The position numbers and the translations under genes are program-made. 42,704 nt of DNA from Deinococcota bacterium (lineage in GTDB: Bacteria > Deinococcota > Deinococci > Deinococcales > Trueperaceae). The notes under the pieces are model-generated. The model was not told the DNA's origin and did not search any database. It saw nothing but the letters and a program-made list of their open reading frames with translations. The stretch lies in contig CAUJFI010000078.1 of assembly GCA_963170125.1 (NCBI GenBank), positions 1-42,704 on the forward strand. The letters run 5' to 3'. Below are positions 15,720 through 23,368 of this stretch, piece after piece (the first letter of the stretch is position 1; every line of letters starts with the position of its first letter).

Positions 15720-16424
15720 CTACTCCCCCAACGCGGGGAAGTGCAGGTCCGGGTTGAACCAGACGATGAAGCTCGCCCAGCCGTCCGTGTAGTCGTCCTC
15801 GATGTAGCCGTGGATGAGGCCGTACACCTCGAAGCCGTTGGCGAGCTGGAAGGTGAGGGTCGGGTCGGTGACCTCGCCGGCCACGACCTTCTCGACGTAC
15901 TCGGCGACGGTGAGCCGGTCGCGGTAGCGCGGATAGCCCGGGAGCTGCCCGCCCGCGACTATCCCCTTGCGCCCGAGCCGCCTGACGAGCGCCTTGCGGG
16001 CGTCGTACAGGGCGCGGCCGAGGCCGGCGCCGCGGTAATCGGGGTGCACGCTGATGTCGGCCCCGTAGTACCAGGCGCCGTCCGGGTCGTGGTTGGCGTA
16101 GGTGCCGCCGGCGATGATGTCGTGGAACACGTGCTCTGGCCGTTGCAGGTCGAAGTCGACGAGGAAGCCGGAGCCGAGCCCGACGACCGCCTCCTCGGCG
16201 AGCGGGGTGCCGTCGGGGGCGTCCGCCGCCAGCGCCACGAACTCCCCTTCGGGGAACCGCTCCTGGTGCTCGAGGAAGTTCTCGCGGGTCATCAGCTCCT
16301 GAGCGCCGAGGTTAGGGAAACACACGCGCTGCAGCTCCGCGAGCGCGGCCGCGTGGGCCGGGGTGGCCTGAACGACGCGCACGCGCGGCTTGCGCTGACC
16401 GGGTAGTCCCTCGGCCGCGGTCAC
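15720..16424 (-). CDS. GNAT acetyltransferase, second YhcX-type copy
   Basis: A 234-residue GNAT protein starting VTAAEGLPGQ. It shows VCFPNLGAQE, ERFPEGEFVAL, NHDPDGAWYYGADISVHPDY, RGAGLGRALYDARKAL (motif A), then VAGGQLPGYPRYRDRLTVAE and DPTLTFQLANGF. This string of motifs is that of the GNAT half of YhcX-type nitrilase fusions and clearly matches the gene at 5106-5843. The GTG start overlaps the stop of the C45 hydrolase by four bases (GTGA), so the two are co-translated. Role unknown; the linkage to hydrolase and Pot genes points to N-acyl amines. Confidence 0.78.
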   Translation of the reverse strand: MTAAEGLPGQRKPRVRVVQATPAHAAALAELQRVCFPNLGAQELMTRENFLEHQERFPEGEFVALAADAPDGTPLAEEAVVGLGSGFLVDFDLQRPEHVFHDIIAGGTYANHDPDGAWYYGADISVHPDYRGAGLGRALYDARKALVRRLGRKGIVAGGQLPGYPRYRDRLTVAEYVEKVVAGEVTDPTLTFQLANGFEVYGLIHGYIEDDYTDGWASFIVWFNPDLHFPALGE

Positions 16425-17521
16425 GCCGGCGTCGCCTCGAAAGCGAAGCGCTCGTAGGCCCCGGCGCTCGGCAGGCCCTTCACGGCCCACAGCTCGCGCG
16501 TGCGCGGCCGGGTGACCACGCCGCCGCACGTGCCGACGAACTTGGGCGCCGAGCCCCGGTAGCAGATGGTGCCCGTGTGCCGCGTGACGGCCTGGAGGTC
16601 GTCCACCGTCAGGTCGTCGCGGTCGAGGAGCCGCTCGGCGTCGGCGAGGCGCGCCTCGGAGCTGGCCTGCGACGCGGGGTCGCGGGGGCGTTCGACCGCC
16701 TTGGTGTTGGCGCCAAGGTTGTGGTTCGTGTGCGCCACGGCCCGCCCGCCGAGGCGCGTGACGTGGCTCGCCGTCGGCATCGCCTCGACGTTCGCGCCGG
16801 CCCCGCTGGCGTCGAGCACGAGGTAGTTGTGCCCGCCCGCGAGCGGCGCCCTGGCCAGGGCCGCGAGCGCCCCATCGAGGTCCTCGGCCTTGAGCATCTC
16901 GCGCACGACGAACGGCCACGTGACGCCCGGGCGTCCGTCGGCGCTCATGAGGTTGTTGATGCCCACCGAGAGGCCGGCCTCGTTCATGCCGATCATCGCC
17001 AGCGCCCCGGCGGTCGTGAACGCGAGGAAGTCGGGGGCGTCCTTCGGGCGGCCCCGCAGGAGCACGACGTGCTCCGTCGAGTCCTCGTGCATGTCCCAGG
17101 TCTGGCCGAAGGCCGCCGCGCCGTCGGCCATGCGCGCGCCCGGCACCAGGAAGGCCGTGCAGTCGTCCACGGCCGCCGTCTCGAGGCCCGCGCCGCCGCC
17201 GGCCGCCACCGTGTCGATGAAGTCCGTGAAGCCGCCGACCACGACCAGCTCGGCGAGCGAGAGGTCGGTAGCCCGGGCCATGCCTTCCAGCTCGGTCACG
17301 AGGTCGGGAGCGTAAGCGCCGTGCGCGTCGAGGCAGGCGTCCGCCAGGGCCAGGACGGCGCGCCTGCTCAGCTCGCGGCCGGTCCACGCCGCGCCGCCCG
17401 CGAGGGCCACGCGCTCCGTGGCGTACGCGCGGATGGCCGCGCGGAACGCCTTGCCGTGGGTCAGCCCGAAGTCGAAGGGCGACCCCTTCAGGTCTAGGGT
17501 AGGAACCGCCATGGTGAGCAC
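16421..17521 (-). CDS. C45-family Ntn-hydrolase (acyl-CoA:6-APA acyltransferase-like)
   Basis: A 366-residue member of the C45 autoproteolytic acyltransferase/hydrolase group. These are made as a precursor and cut themselves before a Cys that becomes the N-terminal nucleophile. The expected site is VDDCTAFLV with Cys121. Supporting segments are FGQTWDMHED, GMNEAGLSVGINNL, and HTNHNLG near the end. They hydrolyse or form amide bonds with acyl groups. No signal peptide is visible. It lies 54 bases downstream of potA and overlaps the acetyltransferase, so an N-acylated polyamine or amino acid is a plausible substrate (inference). A start three codons later (17512) is possible. Confidence 0.75.
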   Translation of the reverse strand: MLTMAVPTLDLKGSPFDFGLTHGKAFRAAIRAYATERVALAGGAAWTGRELSRRAVLALADACLDAHGAYAPDLVTELEGMARATDLSLAELVVVGGFTDFIDTVAAGGGAGLETAAVDDCTAFLVPGARMADGAAAFGQTWDMHEDSTEHVVLLRGRPKDAPDFLAFTTAGALAMIGMNEAGLSVGINNLMSADGRPGVTWPFVVREMLKAEDLDGALAALARAPLAGGHNYLVLDASGAGANVEAMPTASHVTRLGGRAVAHTNHNLGANTKAVERPRDPASQASSEARLADAERLLDRDDLTVDDLQAVTRHTGTICYRGSAPKFVGTCGGVVTRPRTRELWAVKGLPSAGAYERFAFEATPA

Positions 17522-17575
17522 ATCATAGGCCTGCGCGCGCCGTCTGGCGCCTCGCCGGCCGCGCGCCGACCGTCC

Positions 17576-18715
17576 TCAGGCGAGCACCGAGCCGTGCTCG
17601 GTCGCCCAGCTCAGGCGGACGGGGGTGCCCTCGGCGAGCATGCCGCTGAAGCCGTGCTGCTGGTTCTGAACGCGCGCCACGACGGTGACGCCGCCGGCCA
17701 CCTCGACCTGGTAGCGGGCGTCCGTGCCCAAGTACGTGGCGCCCGTCACCCTGCCGGGGAGCGTCGACTGGCCCGGCTGCAGGTCGGGCGGAGCGTCGGC
17801 CGTGACGTTCTCGACCACCAGCTTCTCCGGTCGCAGCGCGAGCGCCACGCCGTTGCCGACGACGAGGTCCGGGTCTCGCACCGCTCCGGTCAGGACGGTG
17901 CCGTCTGCCAGCCGCACGCGGCCCTCGGAGCCGGACTTCGCCTCCAGCACGCCGGGCAGGAAGTTCGTCTCGCCGATGAAGTCCGCGACGAAGCGTCCGG
18001 ACGGGCGCTCGTAGATGTCCTCCGGCCGGCCGACCTGCAGGACCTCGCCCATGTTCATGACCGCGATGCGATCCGCCATGGTGAGCGCCTCCTCCTGGTC
18101 GTGGGTGACGAAGACGAACGTGATGCCGACCTGCTGCTGCAAGCGCTTGAGCTCGAACTGCATGGCGCGCCGCAGCTTGAGGTCGAGGGCGCCCAGGGGC
18201 TCGTCGAGCAGGAGGACGCTCGGGCGGTTGACGAGCGCGCGCGCTAACGCGACGCGCTGGCGCTGGCCGCCGGAGAGCTGGAGCGGCTTGCGCCGCTCCA
18301 CGTTGGGGAGGCGCACCATCTCCAGGGCCTCGCCGGCCCGCGCGCGCGCCTCGGCCGCGGGCACGCGCGCCATGCGCATGCCGAACATGACGTTCTGGAT
18401 GACGGTCATGTGGGGGAAGAGGGCGTAGTCCTGGAAGACCGTGTTGACCGGCCGGTGGAACGAGGGGATGCCGCGCATGGACCGACCGCTCAGGAGCAAC
18501 TCGCCCGAGTCGGGGTCCTCGAAGCCGGCTATGACGCGCAGCGTCGTGGTCTTGCCGCAACCGGACGGGCCGAGCATGGCGAAGAACTCGCCCTCGCGGA
18601 TCTCGAGGTCGATGTCGTTCACGGCCCGCACGGCGGACTTGGTCCGAGGGTCGATGAACTCCTTGACCAGGTTGCGGATCTCTACAGCTGGCGCCGGCGT
18701 CATGGTTTGACGCAC
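17576..18715 (-). CDS. potA: Spermidine/putrescine ABC transporter ATPase, PotA type
   Basis: A 379-residue ABC ATPase. Walker A is GPSGCGKT (49-56), the signature is LSGGQ (147-151), Walker B LLLDEP, then the D-loop GALD and switch VTHDQEEA. FVADFIGETNFLPG after the nucleotide-binding domain is typical of PotA, and a C-terminal OB-like (TOBE) domain follows. It should power import through PotB/PotC. The start is a GTG at 18715 or an ATG four codons later (18703); neither has a well-spaced ribosome binding site. It follows potD across a strong hairpin. Confidence 0.9.
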   Translation of the reverse strand: MRQTMTPAPAVEIRNLVKEFIDPRTKSAVRAVNDIDLEIREGEFFAMLGPSGCGKTTTLRVIAGFEDPDSGELLLSGRSMRGIPSFHRPVNTVFQDYALFPHMTVIQNVMFGMRMARVPAAEARARAGEALEMVRLPNVERRKPLQLSGGQRQRVALARALVNRPSVLLLDEPLGALDLKLRRAMQFELKRLQQQVGITFVFVTHDQEEALTMADRIAVMNMGEVLQVGRPEDIYERPSGRFVADFIGETNFLPGVLEAKSGSEGRVRLADGTVLTGAVRDPDLVVGNGVALALRPEKLVVENVTADAPPDLQPGQSTLPGRVTGATYLGTDARYQVEVAGGVTVVARVQNQQHGFSGMLAEGTPVRLSWATEHGSVLA

Positions 18716-18754
18716 ATCCTAACCGAAGGCGGGCACGCCGGGCGAGCGAGCGAA

Positions 18755-18786
18755 AGGGGCCACGGACCGGGCGGTCCGTGGCCCCT
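18755..18786 (-). terminator. Strong hairpin between potD and potA
   Basis: A perfect 14-bp stem (18755-18768 with 18773-18786) around a 4-base loop GGGC; on the minus strand it is followed by TTCGC, so the T tract is short. It lies 25 bases after the potD stop. It may end most potD transcripts and let some read on into potA, or protect the potD mRNA 3' end. Confidence 0.65.
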
Positions 18787-18810
18787 CTGATGCGACGGGC
18801 GAACGCCCGA

Positions 18811-19875
18811 CTAGCGTCCGACGAAGATCTTGACCATGTCCCAGGCGTCGTTGAGGAGCGGCTCGCGGGCCTCGGACTGCTCGGCGAAGAAGAGGCGCGC
18901 CTTCGTCTCGTCGCTCGGGTAGATGGCGGGGTCCTCGGCGAGCTCCTCGTCGATGAGGCCATCGTCGAGGGCGGCCAGGTTCGGGGTCCCGAAGGCCGTG
19001 TAGTTCGAGATGTCGGCGCCGACCTGCGGCCAGAGGATGTAGTCGATGAACGCCTCGGCGAGGGCCTTGTTGGGGGCCCCCTTGGGGATGGCGAGGCTGT
19101 CGACCCAGAAGTTCGTGCCCTCCTCCGGGATGACGTAGGCGTAGGTGTCGCACTCGCACTCGTCCATGACCTGGAAGATGTCGCCTGAGTACTCGACGAC
19201 GATGTCGGCCTCGCCGCGCGCGAGGATCTCCTGGCCGTCGTCCTGGGCGATGTAGATGACGTTACGGCCGTTGTCGATCAGGAACTGCGCGGCCTCGTCG
19301 ATGTCGGCGGCGCTCTCGCTGTTGGGGTCCTTGCCGACCATCAGCAGGCCCATGCCGAGCATCGCCGTGGTGTCCTGCAGCCAGGCCACCGGGCCGTCGT
19401 AAGCGAACATGTCGGCCCACGACGTGATCTCGCCGACCTTGTCGACGTTGTAGCCGATGCCGACGGTGCCCCACTGGTACGGGACCGTGTACTCGTTGCC
19501 CGGGTCGAACGGCAGGTTCATGAACGTGGCGTCGAGGTTGCCGAGGTTCGTGAGCTTGCTGTGGTCGATCTCCTCGAGGAGCCCTTCCCTGATCATGGTC
19601 GGGACGTTGGCGTTGGTTGGCACCACGATGTCGTAGCCGGGGTTCCCCTGCCGCAGGCGCACGACCATGTCCTCGTCGGAGCCGTACGTGTCGTAGATGA
19701 CGCGTACGCCGCAGGCGGCCTCGAAGTTCGAGATGGTGTCGTCGGCCACGTACGTGGCCCAGTTGTAGACGCTCAGGGTCTGGCCTGCGAAGCCCTCCGG
19801 GCAGGTCCAGTCCGTCTGGGCGGCGGCGGCCGAGACAACGACGGCCACTAGGCAGGCAGCGATGGTTCTACGCAT
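18811..19875 (-). CDS. potD: Spermidine/putrescine-binding periplasmic protein, PotD type
   Basis: A 354-residue substrate-binding protein with a signal peptide (MRRTIAACLVAVVVSAAAAQ). LSVYNWATYVADDTISNFEA and IYDTYGSDEDMVVRLRQGNP are the usual PotD opening, and YQWGTVGIGYNVDKVGEI the middle lobe. Acidic and aromatic residues suited to a diamine are present, such as VVEYSGD and NFWVDSLAIPKGA. It has unusual cysteines, including CEC (MDECECDTY), which could form disulfides in the periplasm. The ATG at 19875 has GGAGG six bases upstream. Ligand choice between putrescine and spermidine is not clear. Confidence 0.9.
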   Translation of the reverse strand: MRRTIAACLVAVVVSAAAAQTDWTCPEGFAGQTLSVYNWATYVADDTISNFEAACGVRVIYDTYGSDEDMVVRLRQGNPGYDIVVPTNANVPTMIREGLLEEIDHSKLTNLGNLDATFMNLPFDPGNEYTVPYQWGTVGIGYNVDKVGEITSWADMFAYDGPVAWLQDTTAMLGMGLLMVGKDPNSESAADIDEAAQFLIDNGRNVIYIAQDDGQEILARGEADIVVEYSGDIFQVMDECECDTYAYVIPEEGTNFWVDSLAIPKGAPNKALAEAFIDYILWPQVGADISNYTAFGTPNLAALDDGLIDEELAEDPAIYPSDETKARLFFAEQSEAREPLLNDAWDMVKIFVGR

Positions 19876-20024
19876 CTGTCCTCCGACTTGCAAGCGCCGC
19901 GTGTGCGCGGCTCGAATGGACGGCAGGCGCTGGCCACGACTGCTTCGAGACCCCTGCCGACGCGTGCGTAGGGGGCAGGTTAGCACCTGTGGCAAAGGCT
20001 CGTCGTGCCGCGCCGGGCGCTCCG

Positions 20025-20909
20025 TCAGCGGCCGGAGGAGTTGACGACCTTGTCGAGGACCGGGTCGGACAGCACGCGCCTCAGCACGTTGATGAAGTGC
20101 GCGTCCCAGCCCACGAAGTAGCGCGTCCGCATGCGCCGCTCCGAGAGGGCCCGGTACACGGCGCGCGCCACCGCCTCCGGCCGCGTGCCGTGCTTGGCGG
20201 CGAAGTTGGCGCCGGCCGCCAGGTCCTTGACGAGCTCGCCGTAGTACTCGCGCGCCTTGGGCCCCATGTCGTCCATGCGGACCAGGCCCTCCTCCAGCGA
20301 CTTCTCCCAGATGGGCGTGGCGATCCGCCCCGGCTCGACGACCGACACCTTGACCTTGTGCGGGGCCAGCTCGCGCCTGAACGCGTCGGCGACGGCCTCG
20401 AGGGCGAACTTCGAGGCCGCGTACGCCCCGAGGAGCCGGGAGGACACGAGACCGGAGATGGAGCCGACGAACACCAGCCGCCCCGGCCGCTCCCGTACGA
20501 GCGGGAGGAACGCCTGGGCGACGGCGACCTGGCCGACCACGTTGACCTCGAGCTGCCGCCTCAGGTCGTCGAGGCGCAAGAACTCCATGGGACCGGCCGT
20601 GGCGATCCCCGCGTTGTTGACGAGCCCGTGGAAGTGCCCGCCGTCGAGCTCCGCGTTCACGCGCTCGGCGGCCGCCGCGACCTGGTCTTCGTCCGTGACG
20701 TCGAGGAAGAGGACCCTCAAGCCGTGGGACGGGCCGAAGCGCGCTTCCGCCTCGGCAAGCAAGGAGTCGCCGTCCTCGGCGCGGCGCACGCCCGCGTACA
20801 CCGTGAACCCGCGCTCTACCAGGTAAGCCACCACCGCACGGCCGATGCCAGTAGACGCACCGGTGACGGCCACGACACGCCTGTGGCCGGAGTGACCGCC
20901 TTCTCCCAC
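20025..20909 (-). CDS. Short-chain dehydrogenase/reductase
   Basis: A 294-residue classical SDR. The cofactor motif is TGASTGIG (residues 16-23), then LVNNAG, Ser150/Ser152 in GSISG, and YAASK with Tyr163 and Lys167. The Arg-rich segment after the first strand (GVRRAED) suggests NADP(H). C-terminal PGRIATPIWEKS and a tail with RTRYFVGWDAHFINVLRR match many uncharacterised SDRs. I chose the GTG at 20909, because TAGGAT stands seven bases before it, the spacing of leaderless promoters in Deinococcota. Substrate unknown. It is separated from potD by 149 bp without a visible gene. Confidence 0.85.
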   Translation of the reverse strand: MGEGGHSGHRRVVAVTGASTGIGRAVVAYLVERGFTVYAGVRRAEDGDSLLAEAEARFGPSHGLRVLFLDVTDEDQVAAAAERVNAELDGGHFHGLVNNAGIATAGPMEFLRLDDLRRQLEVNVVGQVAVAQAFLPLVRERPGRLVFVGSISGLVSSRLLGAYAASKFALEAVADAFRRELAPHKVKVSVVEPGRIATPIWEKSLEEGLVRMDDMGPKAREYYGELVKDLAAGANFAAKHGTRPEAVARAVYRALSERRMRTRYFVGWDAHFINVLRRVLSDPVLDKVVNSSGR

Positions 20910-20948
20910 GCCACGTATCCTAACTGCTCGGGCTTGTGACGAGAACGG

Positions 20949-21026
20949 GCTTCCGGGTCCGTGGCGCCGGGTCTTTCCCGGCACTGCTTTCCGAAGAGCG
21001 GCACGTGTGCCACCAGACCCGGAAGC
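20949..21026 (+). other. Candidate structured RNA with a three-way junction
   Basis: Closing stem GCTTCCGGGTC (20949-20959) with GACCCGGAAGC (21016-21026), 11 bp perfect, extended by GTGGC (20961-20965) with GCCAC (21009-21013). Inside are two hairpins: GCCGGG/CCCGGC around TCTTT (20966-20982), and CTGCTTT/AGAGCGG around CCGA (20984-21001). The second needs G-U pairs that work only if the plus strand is transcribed. Strand is therefore suggested, not proven. Confidence 0.4.
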
Positions 21027-21130
21027 TCCCCAGCGGTCTCGAGGGGCTCGAGCTCGGGGCCTCGCCTTCTCAGCCGACCGCGCCCTGTACATCCGCCGTG
21101 GGCGCTCGGGTGAGGAACCTCATCGGTCAC

Positions 21131-21199
21131 GGGCGTCGGCCCGCTAGGCCGTGCCTCGAACCCCTACCGCTTCGACTTCAAGAGTAGCGGCCGACGCCC
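21131..21199. repeat. Long inverted repeat (15 bp arms, 38-base loop)
   Basis: The left arm 21131-21146 and right arm 21185-21199 are complementary over 15 pairs with one bulged base (GGGCGTCGGC is the left outer part). The loop contains TTCGA-like T-loop resemblance but no tRNA fold. It may belong to the same structured region as 20949-21026. Confidence 0.55.
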
Positions 21200-21334
21200 G
21201 GCTCCCACCAGGGACCAAAGTCCTACGCCGGGCCGCGTGAGCACCGGAGTAGGCCGCAGCGCGTCACGCGCGCCACGCGGCGTTCGCTCTGGGCGGCGCG
21301 GGCGCCCTGCGGCGCCGCCCTGCCGCCTCGGCCG

Positions 21335-21781
21335 CTACCCCTCCTGCCAGCCCCTGAACCGCTCCCGCAGCGTTTCCGGCACGCGTACCGGCCTGTTCGT
21401 CGCGTAATCGAACGTGACGGCGACCGCCTCGACTTCGGCGGCGACCTCCGCTGCAACCTCGACCGCCCCCTCGGGAGCGGCCGGGGTCGCGGCCGCAGCC
21501 GCCGCCCAGCCCCCGACGAGCACGACCTGCCGCATGGTGACGCTGGTGTTGCCGACGCGCTCCACCCACGTCTCTACGCTCACGCGCTCCCCCAACCGCA
21601 CCTGGCGGCGGTAATCGAGCGCGAGGCGCGCGAGGATGAAGCCGCCCGGCGCTATGCCGAGCGCGCGCATGAACTCGACGCGCCCCAGCTCGGCGTAAGT
21701 GGCGTAGACCGCGTTGTTGACATGTCCCAGGGCGTCAGTGTCGGCGAACCGGACCTGGATCTCAGTGCGGTGGCGCTTCAC
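21335..21781 (-). CDS. Acyl-CoA thioesterase, hotdog fold (YbgC/4-hydroxybenzoyl-CoA type)
   Basis: A 148-residue hotdog-fold thioesterase. VRFADTDALGHVNNAVYATY contains the family's active-site Asp and the HVNN turn, followed by the long helix AELGRVEFM. LDYRRQVRLGERVSVETWV is the usual second half. An unusual Ala/Glu-rich insert of roughly 20 residues (about AAAAAATPAAPEGAVEVAAE) lies before the last strand, where the family has a short turn. The GTG start at 21781 overlaps the mutM stop by four bases (GTGA), making it the third gene of the hisA operon. Substrate unknown. Confidence 0.82.
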   Translation of the reverse strand: MKRHRTEIQVRFADTDALGHVNNAVYATYAELGRVEFMRALGIAPGGFILARLALDYRRQVRLGERVSVETWVERVGNTSVTMRQVVLVGGWAAAAAATPAAPEGAVEVAAEVAAEVEAVAVTFDYATNRPVRVPETLRERFRGWQEG

Positions 21782-22623
21782 GCGCCGCGCCGCGTCTTGC
21801 GGGGCGCCGGCTGGCACGTCGGGCAGTGCGTCGTGCCCCGCTGCCCGACGATGGAGCGCTCCATCTCCGTGCCGCAGCGGGGGCACGCCTCGCCGGCGCG
21901 ACCGTAGGCCTGGAGCTGCCGCGCGTACTCGCCCGTCCCGCCGCGCACGGTGCGGTAGTCGGACAGCGTCGTGCCCTGGGCGGCGACGGCCGCCGCGAGC
22001 ACCTCACGGATCGCGGCGCACAGGGCGGCGACCTGGTCCTCGCCCAGCCAGGCGGCCGGCGTGCGGGGGTGCACGCCGGCGCGCCACAACGCCTCGTCGG
22101 CGTAGATGTTGCCGACGCCGGCCACCGGCCGCTGACTCAGGAGGTACGCCTTGACGGGCATGGTGGAGCGCGCGCAGGCGGCCGCCAGGCCAGCGGGGGT
22201 GAAGTCGTCGCCGAGCGGCTCGGGGCCGAGGGCCGCGAGCGTTGGCAAGGTCGGGTAGTGGCCGGCGTCGACGACGAGGAAGCGTCCGAAGCGGCGCGGG
22301 TCGCTGAAGAAGAGCGTACCGGGGTCGCCGCCCGAGAGTTCGACCCTGACGCGCAGGTGGGTGGACGCGCGCGCGTCCGGCGCGTGGTCGGCGATCACGC
22401 CCGTCATGCCGAGGTGCGCCACGAGCTCGAGCCCGCCGCTCAAGGGCATGAGGAGGAACTTGCCGCGCCGCCCGACGCCCTCGATGAGCCTGCCGGCGAG
22501 GCGCTCCAGGCCGGCGTACTTGGGCCCCGCCGGCGCGAGCAGGTCGACGGAGCGGACTTCCCGCCCCGTCAGCCAGGGCGCCAGCTCGCGCCGCACGGTC
22601 TCTACCTCAGGCAGTTCTGGGAT
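21778..22623 (-). CDS. mutM: Formamidopyrimidine-DNA glycosylase, apparent AUC start
   Basis: A 281-residue MutM/Fpg, which removes 8-oxoguanine and cuts the backbone. The mature protein must begin with Pro1-Glu2. PELPEVETVRRELAP is fully encoded, but the codon just before Pro is ATC (22623-22621), not ATG, GTG or TTG. AGGGGAGG lies seven bases before it, exactly where a start is expected. The next GTG (22596) would drop the catalytic Pro and Glu. Lys54 in GRRGKFLLM, HLGMTG, and the zinc finger CPRCG...CPTC are intact. It overlaps hisA by 17 bases. The end overlaps the thioesterase by four bases. Confidence 0.88.
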   Translation of the reverse strand: MPELPEVETVRRELAPWLTGREVRSVDLLAPAGPKYAGLERLAGRLIEGVGRRGKFLLMPLSGGLELVAHLGMTGVIADHAPDARASTHLRVRVELSGGDPGTLFFSDPRRFGRFLVVDAGHYPTLPTLAALGPEPLGDDFTPAGLAAACARSTMPVKAYLLSQRPVAGVGNIYADEALWRAGVHPRTPAAWLGEDQVAALCAAIREVLAAAVAAQGTTLSDYRTVRGGTGEYARQLQAYGRAGEACPRCGTEMERSIVGQRGTTHCPTCQPAPRKTRRGA

Positions 22624-23308
22624 AGCCGATCCTCCCCTCGTACAGGGCGCGACCGACTATCGCCCCCTGGAGCCCGAGGCGCTCGTACGCGTCCAGGTCG
22701 GCGTCCGTGCCCACCCCGCCGCCCGCCATGAGCGTGCCGGGGAACGCGTCGCGCATGCGCGCCACCGGCTCCTCGTCCACGCCGCGCATGGTGCCATCGC
22801 GGGAGATGTCCGTGTAGATGACGTGCGTGACGCCGCGTGCGACCACCTGGCCGGCGAGTTGGGTGGCGTCGAGCTCAGTCGTCTCCGCCCAGCCGCGCAC
22901 GGCGACGCGGCCGCCGCGCGCGTCTATCGAGACGCACACGCGGTCCGGACCGAACTCCTCGAGCAGGGTGCTCACCACGTCCGGGTCGGTGATGGCGACG
23001 GTGCCGAGCACCACGCGGTCCAGCACCGCGAGCCACTCGCGCCCGGCTGCGACGCTCCTGACCCCGCCGCCCAGCTCGACCTTGGCGCCGACCCCGGCGG
23101 CGAGGCGGGCGACCGCCTGCGCGTTCTGGCCGCTGCCGATGGTGGCGTCGAGGTCGACCACGTGCAGCCAGGTCGCGCCGAGGGCGTCCCACTTGCGAGC
23201 GGCCTCGAGCGGATCGGCGAAGTAGACGGTCTCGCGCCCGGGGTCGCCCTCGAAGAGCCGCACCGCGCGGCCTTGCTGGATGTCAATGCAGGGAACGACG
23301 AGGAACAT
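22607..23308 (-). CDS. hisA: Phosphoribosylformimino-AICAR ribotide isomerase (histidine synthesis)
   Basis: A 233-residue HisA, a TIM barrel isomerising ProFAR to PRFAR in the cytosol. CIDIQQGRAVRL carries the first catalytic Asp, VVDLDATIGSGQN the phosphate side, ELGGGVRS the first phosphate loop, IYTDISRDGTMRGV the second catalytic Asp, and AGGGVGT the last loop. No ribosome binding site precedes the ATG; TATGCT is found 12 bases upstream, so the mRNA may have almost no leader. No other his gene is nearby. It heads an operon with mutM and the thioesterase. Confidence 0.93.
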   Translation of the reverse strand: MFLVVPCIDIQQGRAVRLFEGDPGRETVYFADPLEAARKWDALGATWLHVVDLDATIGSGQNAQAVARLAAGVGAKVELGGGVRSVAAGREWLAVLDRVVLGTVAITDPDVVSTLLEEFGPDRVCVSIDARGGRVAVRGWAETTELDATQLAGQVVARGVTHVIYTDISRDGTMRGVDEEPVARMRDAFPGTLMAGGGVGTDADLDAYERLGLQGAIVGRALYEGRIGYPRTA

Positions 23309-23368
23309 GTCGGCTATGGAGCATACCCGGTGCGCGTCGGCGGACCGGGTCCCCCGCGACGGGTCGCG

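Larger units (their letters stand above)
20910..21334. other. 425-bp gap without a convincing protein gene, rich in inverted repeats
   Basis: No frame here looks like a real protein. Two strong secondary structures (20949-21026 and 21131-21199) take up a third of it. I looked for signatures of RNase P RNA, tmRNA, SRP RNA and tRNA on both strands and did not find them. It could hold an unknown structured RNA. Confidence 0.4.

Noticed and set aside
20816..21130. 104-codon minus frame in the gap beside the SDR
   Set aside because: No recognisable domain, and it overlaps the SDR start in another frame and the structured region.
21131..21210. Possible tRNA or tmRNA end (TTCGA and CACCA present)
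   Set aside because: No acceptor stem, D arm or anticodon arm can be formed, and the TTCGA is in the wrong place relative to CACCA.
21210..21223. GGGACCAAAGTCC resembles a DosR-type box
   Set aside because: Only a partial match, and it lies downstream of the nearest gene with nothing to regulate.
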